Source of the DNA: Microbacterium sp. BK668
GTDB lineage: Bacteria; Actinomycetota; Actinomycetes; Actinomycetales; Microbacteriaceae
Assembly: GCF_004362195.1 (NCBI RefSeq)
Contig: NZ_SNWG01000001.1
Span: 1,426,001-1,490,000 of the forward strand
DNA: 64,000 nt
Direction: 5' to 3'
Position 1 is the first letter of the stretch, and the number at the start of each line of letters is the position of its first letter. The notes beneath the pieces were generated by a model, which saw nothing but the letters and a program-made list of their open reading frames with translations, ran no database searches and was not told the DNA's origin. Positions 1 through 9,915 of the stretch are shown in pieces. A program made the position numbers and the translations under genes.

Positions 1-11
1 CGCCGGAGGGC

Positions 12-199
12 TCACTTGCGCCGGAAAGCTCAGTTGCGCCGATCTGCGCGGGTGGGTGGAGAACGCCGCAAGTGAGCGGGCGCCGGAAGCTCAGTTGCGC
101 CGATCTGCGCGGCTGGGAGCCGATCGCCGCAAGTGAGCGCGCGCGCCGGAAGCTCAGTTGCGCCGATCTGCGTGGCCCTCTGCAGAACGCCGCAAGTGA
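12..199. repeat. three tandem ~62-bp palindromic repeats
   Basis: Three units of about 61-63 bp follow one another. Each carries the core CTCAGTTGCGCCGATCTGCG and ends in CGCAAGTGA (67-75, 128-136, 191-199). The first begins with TCACTTGCG (12-20), the exact reverse complement of that end, so each unit can fold. Two related units with the same end sequences and the same 62-bp period lie at 20800-20909. This is a dispersed intergenic palindromic family, downstream of a gene on the minus strand, where it could also serve as terminator. Confidence 0.85.
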
Positions 200-213
200 A
201 CGGGTCGAAGGCA

Positions 214-1158
214 TCACGGCCCGGGCGTCCACCCGGCGCGGACAAGTGCCGCGCGTACGCGCTCGACGGCGAGCCTCGCATCGGGGTACAGGTGCGCCGA
301 GGTCACTCGCACGACCTCCCAGCCGGCTGCACGGCAGAGGTCGTGTTTCAGGATGTCGCGGTTCCACTGCTTCGCGTCGGTGCGGTGGTGGTCGCCCTCG
401 TACTCGACGAGGACCCCCCACCCGGGGAAGGCGAACTCGGTCCACCCAATCCGGCCACCGCGCGCATCCCGGACGTCGAAATCGAGCTCGGGTTCCGGAA
501 GCGAGGCGGAGGCCATGGCGAGCCGCAGGTGAGTCTCGGGTCGGGATGCCGCGCCCTCGCGCACGAGCCCGAGCGCGACGCGGAGGTCGGCGGCGCCGAG
601 CCGCCGGCCGGCAGCCAGAGCGCCCGCGAGCTCGTCGCGCGTGGTCAGTGGCATCAGACGACGTCCGTCCTTGGCACGTGGGCGGAGCACGAGCGCGTCA
701 CCCGCAGCGACCAGGTCGGGCACATCGAGCACCGCGCCGAGCTGCACCCAGGTTGACGACGGGGAGGCGACGGGCAGTCCGCGATGGGTGCGGACGCGCA
801 CCAGCTCGGGGGCGAGCTGGTGCCCACGGACGCCGCGCCCCGCTGGGGCGCGTGCCGGCGCGAGGACGCTGACATGCACCGCGTCCAGGGCCGCCTGCGG
901 AAGCGGGACACCACAGATCAGCGCCGCGGTCTGGTGGGAGAAGAACGATCCGACGGGCATCCGGGTCGCATAGGAGCGCAGCATCCTGATGCCGTCGTCC
1001 GATCCGTCCGCGTCCCCTCGCCGCATGCGAACCCCCCAGAACGGCGCCGAGAGGTCGACGGCCCGAAGACGCGCCGGCCGGACGCCCGACGCCAAGGCCA
1101 TGGCCACCGAGAACTCCTCGCCGAGCTCTGCCGGCAACGGCTGCGCGCGCTCATTCAT
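214..1158 (-). CDS. DUF559-type, restriction-endonuclease-like hypothetical protein
   Basis: A 314-residue protein. The C-terminal ~100 residues (VEYEGDHHR near 245, then a basic helix and VVRVTSAHL) look like the DUF559 / very-short-patch-repair-like nuclease fold. The N-terminal part carries a winged-helix-like segment (FFSHQTAALICGVPLP) seen in the same actinobacterial family, whose function is unknown. No signal peptide or membrane segment is visible. The start is chosen at ATG 1158 because CACGCT lies exactly 6 nt upstream, which is the leaderless arrangement repeated through this window. It stands alone, ending near tandem palindromes. It could be a housekeeping repair nuclease relative or an orphan toxin-like protein; the sequence does not decide. 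Confidence 0.75.
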   Translation of the reverse strand: MNERAQPLPAELGEEFSVAMALASGVRPARLRAVDLSAPFWGVRMRRGDADGSDDGIRMLRSYATRMPVGSFFSHQTAALICGVPLPQAALDAVHVSVLAPARAPAGRGVRGHQLAPELVRVRTHRGLPVASPSSTWVQLGAVLDVPDLVAAGDALVLRPRAKDGRRLMPLTTRDELAGALAAGRRLGAADLRVALGLVREGAASRPETHLRLAMASASLPEPELDFDVRDARGGRIGWTEFAFPGWGVLVEYEGDHHRTDAKQWNRDILKHDLCRAAGWEVVRVTSAHLYPDARLAVERVRAALVRAGWTPGP

Positions 1159-1363
1159 CCCGCGAGCGTGCCTCGGCTCGAATCAGGCGACCGAAGGACG
1201 GGGCTGCTCCTGTGCACTTCGCCGGTGCCCCGCCTCTTGTGGAGAAGAGCCGCGTACCCCAGGTTCGGGCGTCCGGCGGTCAGCGCCGCCGAACGCGGCA
1301 GCTCAGCGGCGTCACGACGGCTGAAACGGCGCCGGGCCGGCCTCGTTCGCCGTGGGCGAAGCG

Positions 1364-1393
1364 TTGGCACTCGGCCATGCGGAGTGCTAATCT
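1364..1393 (+). promoter_or_regulatory. hsp20 promoter containing a CIRCE operator (HrcA site)
   Basis: TTGGCACTC (1364-1372), nine bases, then GAGTGCTAA (1382-1390) matches the CIRCE consensus TTAGCACTC-N9-GAGTGCTAA with a single mismatch. The same stretch reads as a sigma-A-type promoter: TTGGCA (1364-1369), 18-bp spacer, TAATCT (1388-1393). HrcA bound here would cover both promoter elements. It sits about 75 bp upstream of the hsp20 start codon. Confidence 0.9.
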
Positions 1394-1400
1394 GGAGTTA

Positions 1401-1421
1401 GTTGAGCCGAGTCGACTCAAC
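1401..1421 (+). promoter_or_regulatory. HAIR-like inverted repeat (HspR site)
   Basis: GTTGAGC-N7-ACTCAAC matches the HAIR element CTTGAGT-N7-ACTCAAG at the core TTGAG-N9-CTCAA with exact spacing; only outer positions differ. It lies just downstream of the CIRCE/promoter block, around the predicted transcription start. HspR is the known reader of this element in actinobacteria, so hsp20 appears to be under two heat-shock repressors. Confidence 0.75.
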
Positions 1422-1464
1422 TTCCCACGACCAACCGAACACCACCGATGAGAAGGAGAGAACC

Positions 1465-1920
1465 ATGGCCCAGTACGACCCGTTCCGCGACCTCGACCGC
1501 CTCGCTTCCGGCCTCTTCGACACCCGCCGCGGACCGCGCCGCATGCCGATGGACCTCTACCGCGACGGCGACCACTACGTGCTGACCGCCGACATGCCGG
1601 GCATCGACCCCGGCTCTGTCGACATCGACGTCGACGGCCAGCTCCTGACGATCCGCGCCGAGCGCACGCTGACGACCGGCGAGGGCGTCAAGTGGATCAC
1701 CCGCGAGCGCGAGGCCGTGAGCTTCCTCCGCCAGCTCAACCTCGGCCAGGGCATCGACACCGAGCGCATCACCGCGAACTACGCCAACGGCGTGCTGAGC
1801 GTCACGATCCCCGTGAGCGAGAAGGCTAAGCCGCGCAAGATCGAGGTGACGGCCAACACCAATCCGTCGACGATCACCGCGCACGAGAACCGCGACGAGC
1901 CGCAGCCGGTCGAGCAGTGA
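1465..1920 (+). CDS. hsp20: small heat shock protein, Hsp20/alpha-crystallin family
   Basis: A 151-residue ATP-independent holdase that binds unfolding proteins in the cytoplasm and forms oligomers. The alpha-crystallin domain spans roughly residues 35-135, with DGDHYVLTADMPGI opening the domain and NGVLSVTIPVSEKAKPRKIEV at its end. The length fits the family. ATG 1465 is preceded by GAAGGAGAG at ideal spacing; an in-frame ATG at 1402 lies inside the HAIR element and is rejected. The gene is monocistronic, with a CIRCE plus HAIR promoter upstream and a GC-rich hairpin 60 bp after the stop, so strong heat induction by loss of HrcA and HspR is expected. Confidence 0.95.
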   Translation: MAQYDPFRDLDRLASGLFDTRRGPRRMPMDLYRDGDHYVLTADMPGIDPGSVDIDVDGQLLTIRAERTLTTGEGVKWITREREAVSFLRQLNLGQGIDTERITANYANGVLSVTIPVSEKAKPRKIEVTANTNPSTITAHENRDEPQPVEQ

Positions 1921-1977
1921 TCTGATCGCAGGTCGCCCGACCAGCCGTCCGCGCTCCCGCGCGCCCTCACCCGCGAC

Positions 1978-2004
1978 AGCCCCGAGTCCCCCCGGCTCGG
2001 GGCT
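1978..2004 (+). terminator. hairpin terminator after hsp20
   Basis: AGCCCCGAG (1978-1986), a 9-nt loop, then CTCGGGGCT (1996-2004): a perfect 9-bp stem. There is no U tract, as is usual in high-GC actinobacteria. Confidence 0.65.
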
Positions 2005-2157
2005 GTGGCCGTGTGACGGGCCCGGGGTTCAACCGCAGCGAGCCGAAATCGCACGGATCACCGTGTGATCGAGCATCCGCCGGTAAACCGTGCGGGCTCG
2101 GTGGCGGGCCCTTCGTACGCCCGCGGCTGCGGGGGTTGCCGCGTCTAGGCTGACGCC

Positions 2158-2763
2158 ATGCCCGAATACGTCGTACCGACGCCTCGGCGCCGGGGCCGCC
2201 CGCGAGGCGGTGAATCGGGCGCGCGCGATCGCATCCTCGCGGCGGCCGTCGACGAGTTCGGCGAGCAGGGCTACGACGGTGCCACAATCCGGAGCATCGC
2301 GGGCCGCGCCGGCGTCGACCCCGCGCTCGTCCATCACTACTTCGGCGCGAAGGCAGACCTCTTCGCCGAGGTCGTCGGCGCCCCGATGCGGCCCGACACC
2401 GAGATCCCATCGATGCTCGCCGGTCCCCGAGGCGAGCTCGGTGAGCGGATCGTCCGGTACATCCTCGAGACCTGGGAGCGCCCCGAGGTGCGCAAGCGCG
2501 GGGTGGTGCTGCTGCGCTCGGCGGTCGGGAACCGCTACGCGACGCCGCTCGTCGCCGCCTTCCTCTCCCGCGAGCTTCTTGCTCGCATCGCCGCCGAGCT
2601 GGACGTGCCGGATGCCGAGCTGCGCGCCGGGCTCGTCGCTTCGCAGGTGGCGGGTCTGCTCATCGCCCGGTACGTCCTGAAGCTGCCCGCGGTGGCTGCG
2701 GCATCCGTCGAGGAATTGGTCGAGCGCATCGCGCCCAACGTCCAGCACTACCTCGTCGACTGA
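2158..2763 (+). CDS. TetR family transcriptional regulator
   Basis: A 201-residue one-component repressor. The N-terminal HTH is at about residues 20-66 (ILAAAVDEFGEQGYDGATI, then VHHYFGAKADLFAEVV), followed by a helical ligand-binding domain without a recognisable specificity signature. ATG 2158 is preceded by TAGGCT exactly 6 nt upstream, so the mRNA is probably leaderless. It lies just ahead of an ABC-2 exporter pair on the same strand; a 17-bp palindrome between them (2803-2819) overlaps the exporter promoter. The likely role is drug- or metabolite-responsive repression of that exporter and perhaps of itself. The ligand is unknown. Confidence 0.9.
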   Translation: MPEYVVPTPRRRGRPRGGESGARDRILAAAVDEFGEQGYDGATIRSIAGRAGVDPALVHHYFGAKADLFAEVVGAPMRPDTEIPSMLAGPRGELGERIVRYILETWERPEVRKRGVVLLRSAVGNRYATPLVAAFLSRELLARIAAELDVPDAELRAGLVASQVAGLLIARYVLKLPAVAAASVEELVERIAPNVQHYLVD

Positions 2764-2775
2764 CATCCGGCCGCC

Positions 2776-2819
2776 TTGACGGCGCGCCGGCGCGGGCCCA
2801 CAATTCATCAATGATGAAT
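2776..2819 (+). promoter_or_regulatory. exporter promoter with probable TetR operator
   Basis: TTGACG (2776-2781), 17 bp, then CACAAT (2799-2804) forms a plausible promoter. ATTCATCA-a-TGATGAAT (2803-2819) is a perfect 8+1+8 palindrome that overlaps the -10 end and the predicted start point. This AT-rich site in GC-rich DNA, between a tetR gene and an ABC operon, is a typical repressor layout. That this TetR binds it is inferred. Confidence 0.75.
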
Positions 2820-2853
2820 AAATCGCCTGGCGTGCGGCGAGGAAGGCCGCGCG

Positions 2854-3654
2854 ATGCCTGACCCCGCCGCCGCCGTCGAGGTGCGCGGGCTGCACGTGCG
2901 GCGGGGCGCGACCGAGGTCTTCCGCAGCCTCGACCTCGACATCCCGCGCGGACAGATCACCGGCCTCATGGGGCCGTCGGGGTGCGGCAAGACCACGCTC
3001 ATGCGGTCGATCGTCGGCGTGCAGAAGATCGCCGGGGGCAGCATCGCGGTGCTCGGCGACGCTGCCGGCACGCGCGCGCAGCGTCGGCGGGTCGCGTACG
3101 ACACCCAGGCCGCGTCCGTCTACGGCGACCTGACCATCCGCCAGAACCTGCGGTACTTCGCGCGCATCATCGGCGCGCCGACGAGCGACGTCGAGCGGGT
3201 CATCGCCCAGGTGGGGCTCGCCGACCAGGCGAAGCAGACCGTCGACTCGCTCAGCGGCGGCCAGGAGAAGCGGGTCTCGCTCGCCGTCGCGATGCTCGGA
3301 AGCCCCGAGCTCCTCGTGCTCGACGAGCCGACGGTCGGCCTCGACCCCCTCCTGCGCGCCGAGTTGTGGGACATCTTCCGCGCCGTCGCCGGGAACGGCA
3401 CGACGATCGTCGTATCCAGCCACGTCATGGACGAGGCCCTGCGCTGCGACCGCATCGTCCTGATGCGGGCGGGACGGATCATCGCCGACACCACTCCGGG
3501 GCGTCTGCTCGCCGATACGGGGGAGACGGACCCGGATGCGGCGTTCCTGGCCCTCATCGGGATGGATGCCTCGGCCCGCGCCGCCGAGGAGAGCCACCCG
3601 AGCCGCGCTGCGCGGCGCGCGCAGGGCCCGGACGCCGGGAGGTCGAGGGAGTGA
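2854..3654 (+). CDS. ABC transporter ATP-binding protein (ABC-2 exporter)
   Basis: A 266-residue ATPase that powers the membrane protein encoded next. Walker A GPSGCGKTT is near residue 40, the signature LSGGQEKRVSLA near 135, Walker B LLVLDEPTVGLDP follows, and the switch histidine is in VVSSHVMDE. The C-terminal extension is typical of drug or lipid exporters of the DrrA/YhcH kind. It shares a 4-bp GTGA overlap with the permease gene, so the pair is translationally coupled. It is probably repressed by the upstream TetR protein. The substrate cannot be read from the sequence. Confidence 0.93.
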   Translation: MPDPAAAVEVRGLHVRRGATEVFRSLDLDIPRGQITGLMGPSGCGKTTLMRSIVGVQKIAGGSIAVLGDAAGTRAQRRRVAYDTQAASVYGDLTIRQNLRYFARIIGAPTSDVERVIAQVGLADQAKQTVDSLSGGQEKRVSLAVAMLGSPELLVLDEPTVGLDPLLRAELWDIFRAVAGNGTTIVVSSHVMDEALRCDRIVLMRAGRIIADTTPGRLLADTGETDPDAAFLALIGMDASARAAEESHPSRAARRAQGPDAGRSRE

Positions 3655-4385
3655 ACGGCATCCGCACGGTCGCCACTGCCGGACGCGTCCTGCGGCAGCT
3701 GAGCCACGACCCGCGATCGATCGCGCTGATGCTCATCGCGCCGAGTCTGCTCGTCGGGCTCTTCGCATGGCTGTTCAGTGATCAGGAGGGCGTGTTCGAC
3801 ATCTACGGGCCCCCGATCCTCGCGCTCTTCCCGTTCATCATCATGTTCCTCATCACCTCGATCACGACGCTGCGAGAACGGCGGTCGGGGACGCTCGAGC
3901 GCCTCATGACGACACCTCTCGGCAAGGCAGACTTCATCGTCGGCTACGCTCTCGCCTTCGGGCTCATGGCGCTCCTGCAGGCGATCGTGACCGTGTCGTT
4001 CGCGGTCTGGGTGTGCGGTCTCGAGACCGACGGCCCCGTGTGGCAGCTCGGCCTCGTGGCGGTGACCGACGCGGTGCTCGGCATGGCGCTGGGGCTGCTC
4101 GCGAGTGCGTTCGCGCGGACGGAGTTCCAGGCGGTGCAGTTCATGCCGCTCATCGTGTTTCCGCAGATCCTCCTCGGCGGGCTCTTCATGCCGCGGGACG
4201 AGATGCCCGAGGCGCTGTACACGATCAGCAAGGTCCTGCCGCTCAGCTACGCCATCGACGCGATCAACGCCGTGACGGCCGGCGACGAGGGGTGGGACGT
4301 GTACGGACCGCTGCTCGTGGTGCTCGCCTTCCTCGCGGGGTCGCTCATCCTCGCGGCGCTGACGCTGCGCCGCCGGACGGCGTAG
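3651..4385 (+). CDS. ABC-2 type transporter permease
   Basis: A 244-residue integral membrane protein with about six hydrophobic helices. The first is near residues 22-40 (IALMLIAPSLLVGLFAWLF), and a cluster of helices with the family segment FMPLIVFPQILLGGLFMPRDEMP lies in the second half. It forms the channel of an exporter with the preceding ATPase. The start is GTG 3651, whose last two bases overlap the ATPase stop (GTGA). A short hairpin after the stop (4428-4454) separates it from the convergent marR gene. Confidence 0.92.
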   Translation: MNGIRTVATAGRVLRQLSHDPRSIALMLIAPSLLVGLFAWLFSDQEGVFDIYGPPILALFPFIIMFLITSITTLRERRSGTLERLMTTPLGKADFIVGYALAFGLMALLQAIVTVSFAVWVCGLETDGPVWQLGLVAVTDAVLGMALGLLASAFARTEFQAVQFMPLIVFPQILLGGLFMPRDEMPEALYTISKVLPLSYAIDAINAVTAGDEGWDVYGPLLVVLAFLAGSLILAALTLRRRTA

Positions 4386-4427
4386 AGCACCGTGCACCCG
4401 TCGCCGGGAGGCGTTTGGTCTCGGTCG

Positions 4428-4454
4428 CTGCGCGAGTCGGCGATCGCCGCGCAG
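4428..4454. terminator. putative bidirectional hairpin
   Basis: CTGCGCG (4428-4434) and CGCGCAG (4448-4454) can pair across a 13-nt loop, between the convergent ABC permease and marR genes. Only a 7-bp stem and no U tract. Confidence 0.4.
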
Positions 4455-4455
4455 G

Positions 4456-4902
4456 TCAGCAGTCGTCGGCGGACTTCGGCCGGCGGAGCTTCGCGGTGAG
4501 CTCGCGCAGCTGAGCCAGTTCGGCGTCGTCGAGCACCGACATCCGCTCGGCGATCGCCCGGCCGTGCGAGGATGCGATGCGACGGAACGCCGAAGCGCCC
4601 TCGTTGGTTGCGCGCACGAGCGCCCCGCGGCCGTCCTCGGGGTCGGGGCACTTGGAGATGAGTCCGCGCGCCACCATCCGATCGACCAGGCGCGAGACGC
4701 TCGGCTGACTGATGAGCATGTTGGCGGTCACGTCGCGCAGCCGCGCGGTCATGCCTTCGCCGCGCGTGACCGTGAGGAGCACGTCGTACTCGGCCTGCGA
4801 GAGGGTCTTCGGGTCGAAGTCGTCGTTGATGTCGCCGAAGACCTCGTGCTGGGCACGGAACAGGCTCTCCCACGCGTCGATCGCGAGTCGCCGGTCGGTC
4901 AT
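4456..4902 (-). CDS. MarR family transcriptional regulator
   Basis: A 148-residue winged-helix regulator. The DNA-binding region is about residues 35-100 (LSQAEYDVLLTVTRGEGMTA, LISQPSVSRLVDRMVARGLI, then the wing with the DPEDGRGALVRATNEG acid-basic turn typical of MarR). These proteins usually act as dimeric repressors released by phenolic or oxidant ligands. The start at 4902 is supported by TAGTCT 7 nt upstream (leaderless). Divergent from the DUF2207 gene, so it may control that promoter; this is only inferred from position. Confidence 0.9.
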   Translation of the reverse strand: MTDRRLAIDAWESLFRAQHEVFGDINDDFDPKTLSQAEYDVLLTVTRGEGMTARLRDVTANMLISQPSVSRLVDRMVARGLISKCPDPEDGRGALVRATNEGASAFRRIASSHGRAIAERMSVLDDAELAQLRELTAKLRRPKSADDC

Positions 4903-4957
4903 GGGGAACAGACTACGGCGATCGGAGCCTGTCCGGCATGAGCCCTAGGCTGTGCAC

Positions 4958-6775
4958 ATGGGGAGCCTCCTCCGGCATGCCGCGGCGGCGACGGTCGCGG
5001 CGATGGTGCTCGCGCTCGCCGCCTGCACCGGCCTCTCGGTGACGTTCGGCGACGACACCGCAGACGCGCCCGTGTCGACGAACCTCGACGACTTCTCCTT
5101 CACGAGCCTCGATGTCGACTACACCCTCGGGCGTGCCGACGACGGGACGAGCCGGCTCGAGGTGGTGGAGCGGTTCGTGGCCGAGTTCCCGGCCTACGAC
5201 CAGAACCGCGGGATGCGGCGGACGATCCCCGACTCGTACCAGGGCGTGCCGCTGCATCCCGAACTCGTCTCGATCACCGATGGCGAGGGAGCCCCGAGGC
5301 CCGCCGAGGTCGACCACGAGGACGGCGCGTACTCGATGACCTCCCGCGCGGACGACTTCGTGCACGGCGCCCAGACGTACGTGTTCACGTACACACTCGA
5401 GAACGTCGTCGGCTCGTTCGCCGACACGCAAGCCGACGAGTTCTACTGGGACGTCAACGGCGTGGATTGGGCCCAGCCGTTCGGCCGCATCTCCGCGACG
5501 CTCCATCTCGACGCCGCCCTCGCTGCGCAGCTGACCGGAGGTCTCGCCTGCTACCACGGCTTCCAGGGGGCGATCGACACGTGTCCCATCGGGGCGACGG
5601 CAGGGACGGATGCCTCGACCCGCATCGTCGCCGAGACCGGGGACGTGCAGCCCTACGAGACCATGACGATCGCGGTGGGATTCACGCCGGGCACCTTCAC
5701 GCCGTTCGACACGCGGTACCTCTCCTCGCCGTGGGGCTGGCTGCAGGCGCTCGCGGCCCTCGGCGTTCTCGCCGGGGTCGTGTGGGCCGCCGTGACCCGG
5801 CGGCACCGCCTGCGCGACGAACCCGGCCGGCCCACGATCATCGCCGAGTACACGCCTCCGCCGCGCATCGACGCCCTCGAGAGCGCCGTGCTGCTCGGTC
5901 GCACGAGCAAAGCGATCCCCGCCGAGGTGCTCGAGCAGGCGGTGGTCGGCAGCATCCGCATCCTCGAGGGCAAGCGCCGCTGGTTCGGCGGCGCGCGCCT
6001 CAAGGCGCAGCTCGTCGATCCCGCGCGGGCGGACGGTGACGGACGCATGCTGCTCGACGGGCTCTTCCCCGGCCTGCCCGTGGGGGCGGAGTACGAGTTC
6101 GGGCAGTCCGACAAGAGCTTCTCGGCCGCGGCGCAGCGGATTCTGAAGGCGGCGAACAGCGAGCTCGCGCGACGCGGTCTGCGGCGCAAGGTTCCCGCGC
6201 GCATCCGCGCGTGGCCCATCATCGTCACGACGCTCGCGGGCGCGCTCGTGTTCCTGCTGGGGATGGCGGCACTGGATGCCGCGGTCGATCCTCTGGTGCC
6301 GATCCTTCTCATCGTCGGCGCCTTCGCAGCGGAGTTCGTCGTCATCGCCCTCCTCGCCCACAAGCCGCTCACCGCGCTCGGCGCGGAGGTGCGCGACCAT
6401 CTCGCGGGTCTGAAGGTCTTCATCGAGTGGGCGGAGGCCGACCGCATCCGGATGCTGCAGTCGCCGCAGGGAGCCGAGCGAGTGCGGATCGACACGACGA
6501 GCCCCCGGGAGATGCTGAAGCTGTACGAGACGCTTCTGCCCTACGCAGTCGTCTTCGGCCAGGAGAAGCAGTGGGCCGAGGAACTCGCCGTGCTCTACGG
6601 CGAGGGCAACGCGCCCGGCTGGTACTCCGGATCGAGCGGCTTCAACGTCGCAGCGTTCTCCGCCGGTATCGGCTCCCTCTCGACGAGCGCGTCGGCGTCG
6701 TCGTCGTCGGGCGGGTCGAGCGGCGGGGGCTCGGCCGGCGGCGGCGGGGGAGGCGGCGGAGGCGGCGGGGTCTGA
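4958..6775 (+). CDS. DUF2207 domain lipoprotein with Gly-rich tail
   Basis: A 605-residue membrane protein of unknown function. A lipoprotein signal peptide ends in LAAC (Cys23). The extracytoplasmic DUF2207 region runs to about residue 255, then come one helix (WLQALAALGVLAGVVWAAV), a cytoplasmic domain, and two further helices near 415-465. The final ~40 residues are Ser- and then Gly-only, a low-complexity tail common in this family. ATG 4958 is chosen because TAGGCT lies exactly 6 nt upstream; an in-frame GTG at 4952 would fall inside that spacer. Monocistronic, convergent with pgi. The family is widespread in actinobacteria and is sometimes near cell-envelope genes. Confidence 0.88.
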   Translation: MGSLLRHAAAATVAAMVLALAACTGLSVTFGDDTADAPVSTNLDDFSFTSLDVDYTLGRADDGTSRLEVVERFVAEFPAYDQNRGMRRTIPDSYQGVPLHPELVSITDGEGAPRPAEVDHEDGAYSMTSRADDFVHGAQTYVFTYTLENVVGSFADTQADEFYWDVNGVDWAQPFGRISATLHLDAALAAQLTGGLACYHGFQGAIDTCPIGATAGTDASTRIVAETGDVQPYETMTIAVGFTPGTFTPFDTRYLSSPWGWLQALAALGVLAGVVWAAVTRRHRLRDEPGRPTIIAEYTPPPRIDALESAVLLGRTSKAIPAEVLEQAVVGSIRILEGKRRWFGGARLKAQLVDPARADGDGRMLLDGLFPGLPVGAEYEFGQSDKSFSAAAQRILKAANSELARRGLRRKVPARIRAWPIIVTTLAGALVFLLGMAALDAAVDPLVPILLIVGAFAAEFVVIALLAHKPLTALGAEVRDHLAGLKVFIEWAEADRIRMLQSPQGAERVRIDTTSPREMLKLYETLLPYAVVFGQEKQWAEELAVLYGEGNAPGWYSGSSGFNVAAFSAGIGSLSTSASASSSSGGSSGGGSAGGGGGGGGGGGV

Positions 6776-6785
6776 CCCCGCCCCG

Positions 6786-6811
6786 CGGTCGAGCGGAGCG
6801 AGACGAAACGC
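6786..6811. repeat. dispersed GAGCGGAGCGAGACGAAACGC repeat
   Basis: This 26-bp stretch between the convergent DUF2207 and pgi genes shares the block GAGCGGAGCGAGACGAAACG with the repeats inside fbiC (32781-32888). It is a dispersed REP-like element. Confidence 0.7.
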
Positions 6812-6825
6812 GTGGGAGCTGCGCG

Positions 6826-8508
<1,683 letters not shown>

Positions 8509-8612
8509 GCACCCCACGCTAGCGCGGGCGGACCGGGGGGACCCGTCTGTTCTCGTCCGATGATGTGGATGCTCCGGCCCGGAGGCGAGCGCCGAGCCGA
8601 GGCATCCCCGGC

Positions 8613-9536
8613 TCAGTACCAGCCGGTCGCGTTCGAGTGACCCCACGCGGCGCACGGCGTGCCGTAGACGGAGGCGATGTAGCCGAGTCCCCAGCGGATC
8701 TGGGTCGTGGCGTTGGTCTGCCAGTCGGCACCGGCGCTTGCCATCTTGCTGCCGGGGAGCGACTGCGGGATGCCGGTGGCGCCGCTGCCGGAGTTGTAGG
8801 CCTGGTAGTTCCAGCTCGACTCGCGGGTCCAGAGCTTCTCGAGGCACGAGAACTGGTCCGAACCCCAGCCGTGCTCGTCGGCAGCCATCTGGCGGGCGGT
8901 CGCCTTGGCGCCGTCCGGGGTGTTCGCGGCGGCCTGTGCGGCCGCGGCCGCGGCGGCCTCCTCGGCCTGGCGCTGAGCCTCGGCGGCCGCAGCGGCGGCG
9001 GCGGCCGCGGCGGCCTCTTCGGCTGCCTTCTTCTCCCGCGCGGCGTCGAGGCGGGCGCGGAGGGCGGCCGTCTCCGCCGACACCCTCTCGGTCTCGGCGG
9101 CCGTGTCGTCTGCGATGCCGGGAAGGAGGAGAAGCGGCAGCACCCGCATCGACGAGAGCTGCGAGATGCGGTCGACGAGCGTGGAGGTGTCGACGCTCGT
9201 CTCCGGGCCGACGTCGAGGCCTGACGACGCGATGTCGGTCGCGACGAGTGACGCCTCCGTGACGGCGGTCCGCGCTGCGGCGAGCGTCGTCCGCGCGTCG
9301 TCCGAGATCTCGTGGATCGACGCCGCGCGGGACGTTGCGACCGCTGCGGGCGTCGTCGCCGCCGCGAGCGCCGCGATCGACGTCTCGGACTGCGCGCCCA
9401 TGTACGCCGACGCCGAGGCGGTCGTCAGACCGGTGATCGCGACGGCACCGAGGACGGTTCCGACGGCGAGTGCGGTGGTGGCGAGGTTGCGGCGGGGGCG
9501 CTGGGCGGCGCGGAGCGCACGACGAGTAGGGAGCAT
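8613..9536 (-). CDS. secreted transglycosylase/aggregation-factor-like protein
   Basis: A 307-residue exported protein. A Tat/Sec-like signal peptide ([20 protein letters not shown]) ends near residue 45 at ASASA. The middle is an Ala/Glu-rich coiled coil (about 150-205). The last 85 residues resemble the lysozyme-like domain of transglycosylases: [13 protein letters not shown] with the presumed catalytic Glu, [15 protein letters not shown], and the [17 protein letters not shown] end. It probably cleaves or binds peptidoglycan. A 380-bp leader separates it from the divergent sigma gene; I looked there for a c-di-AMP riboswitch, common before such genes, and did not find its motifs. Confidence 0.88.
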   Translation of the reverse strand: MLPTRRALRAAQRPRRNLATTALAVGTVLGAVAITGLTTASASAYMGAQSETSIAALAAATTPAAVATSRAASIHEISDDARTTLAAARTAVTEASLVATDIASSGLDVGPETSVDTSTLVDRISQLSSMRVLPLLLLPGIADDTAAETERVSAETAALRARLDAAREKKAAEEAAAAAAAAAAAEAQRQAEEAAAAAAAQAAANTPDGAKATARQMAADEHGWGSDQFSCLEKLWTRESSWNYQAYNSGSGATGIPQSLPGSKMASAGADWQTNATTQIRWGLGYIASVYGTPCAAWGHSNATGWY

Positions 9537-9915
9537 ACGAGCGGAGAGTTCTTTCGGGAGTCCTGGGCCGTCGAGACGCGACGGCCTGCGCCCTTCGGGT
9601 GGGCACGAAGATCCGAGTCTGCGGGGCGTTTCTGGACGATCCCCAAGGCTTCCCTGGAAGGAGCGTGGGAGCGGATGCGGCGAAAACTGCCGATCCGGCG
9701 GTTGTTTCCGCGCGAAGATGCAGAGAACGCGGGTGCTCGCGCGTCCTCGACGCCGCGGCGGATCAACCCCGCTCAGCGGGAATCGCCGCGGTACTCATCG
9801 CCGACAAGGGCCTCCGGCTCCGAACCGAACGTTTTCCACGCGGTTGTCGCGCTCTGCCGCCGACTGGGACTGCAGCATTATTGAACCTGAGAGGTCGGAG
9901 CGGACATTACTAGGT
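9537..9915. other. intergenic region with divergent promoters
   Basis: Between two divergent genes. On the plus strand TTGAAC (9881-9886), 16 bp, GACATT (9903-9908) and 7 nt to the ATG form a plausible leaderless promoter for the sigma-factor gene; the AAC in the -35 recalls ECF promoters, so autoregulation is possible. On the minus strand no clear promoter or riboswitch motif was seen. Two short palindromes (CCGTCGAGACGCGACGG near 9569; CCGCTCAGCGGGAATCGCCGCGG region near 9778) may be structural. Confidence 0.45.

Noticed and set aside
1402..1464. Upstream in-frame ATG for hsp20
   Set aside because: It lies inside the HAIR operator and lacks an SD, while ATG 1465 has GAAGGAGAG and the normal Hsp20 N-terminus.
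9537..9700. Possible c-di-AMP riboswitch in the leader of the transglycosylase-like gene
   Set aside because: The conserved GGGGTGAAT-type core and second conserved half were not found on the minus strand.
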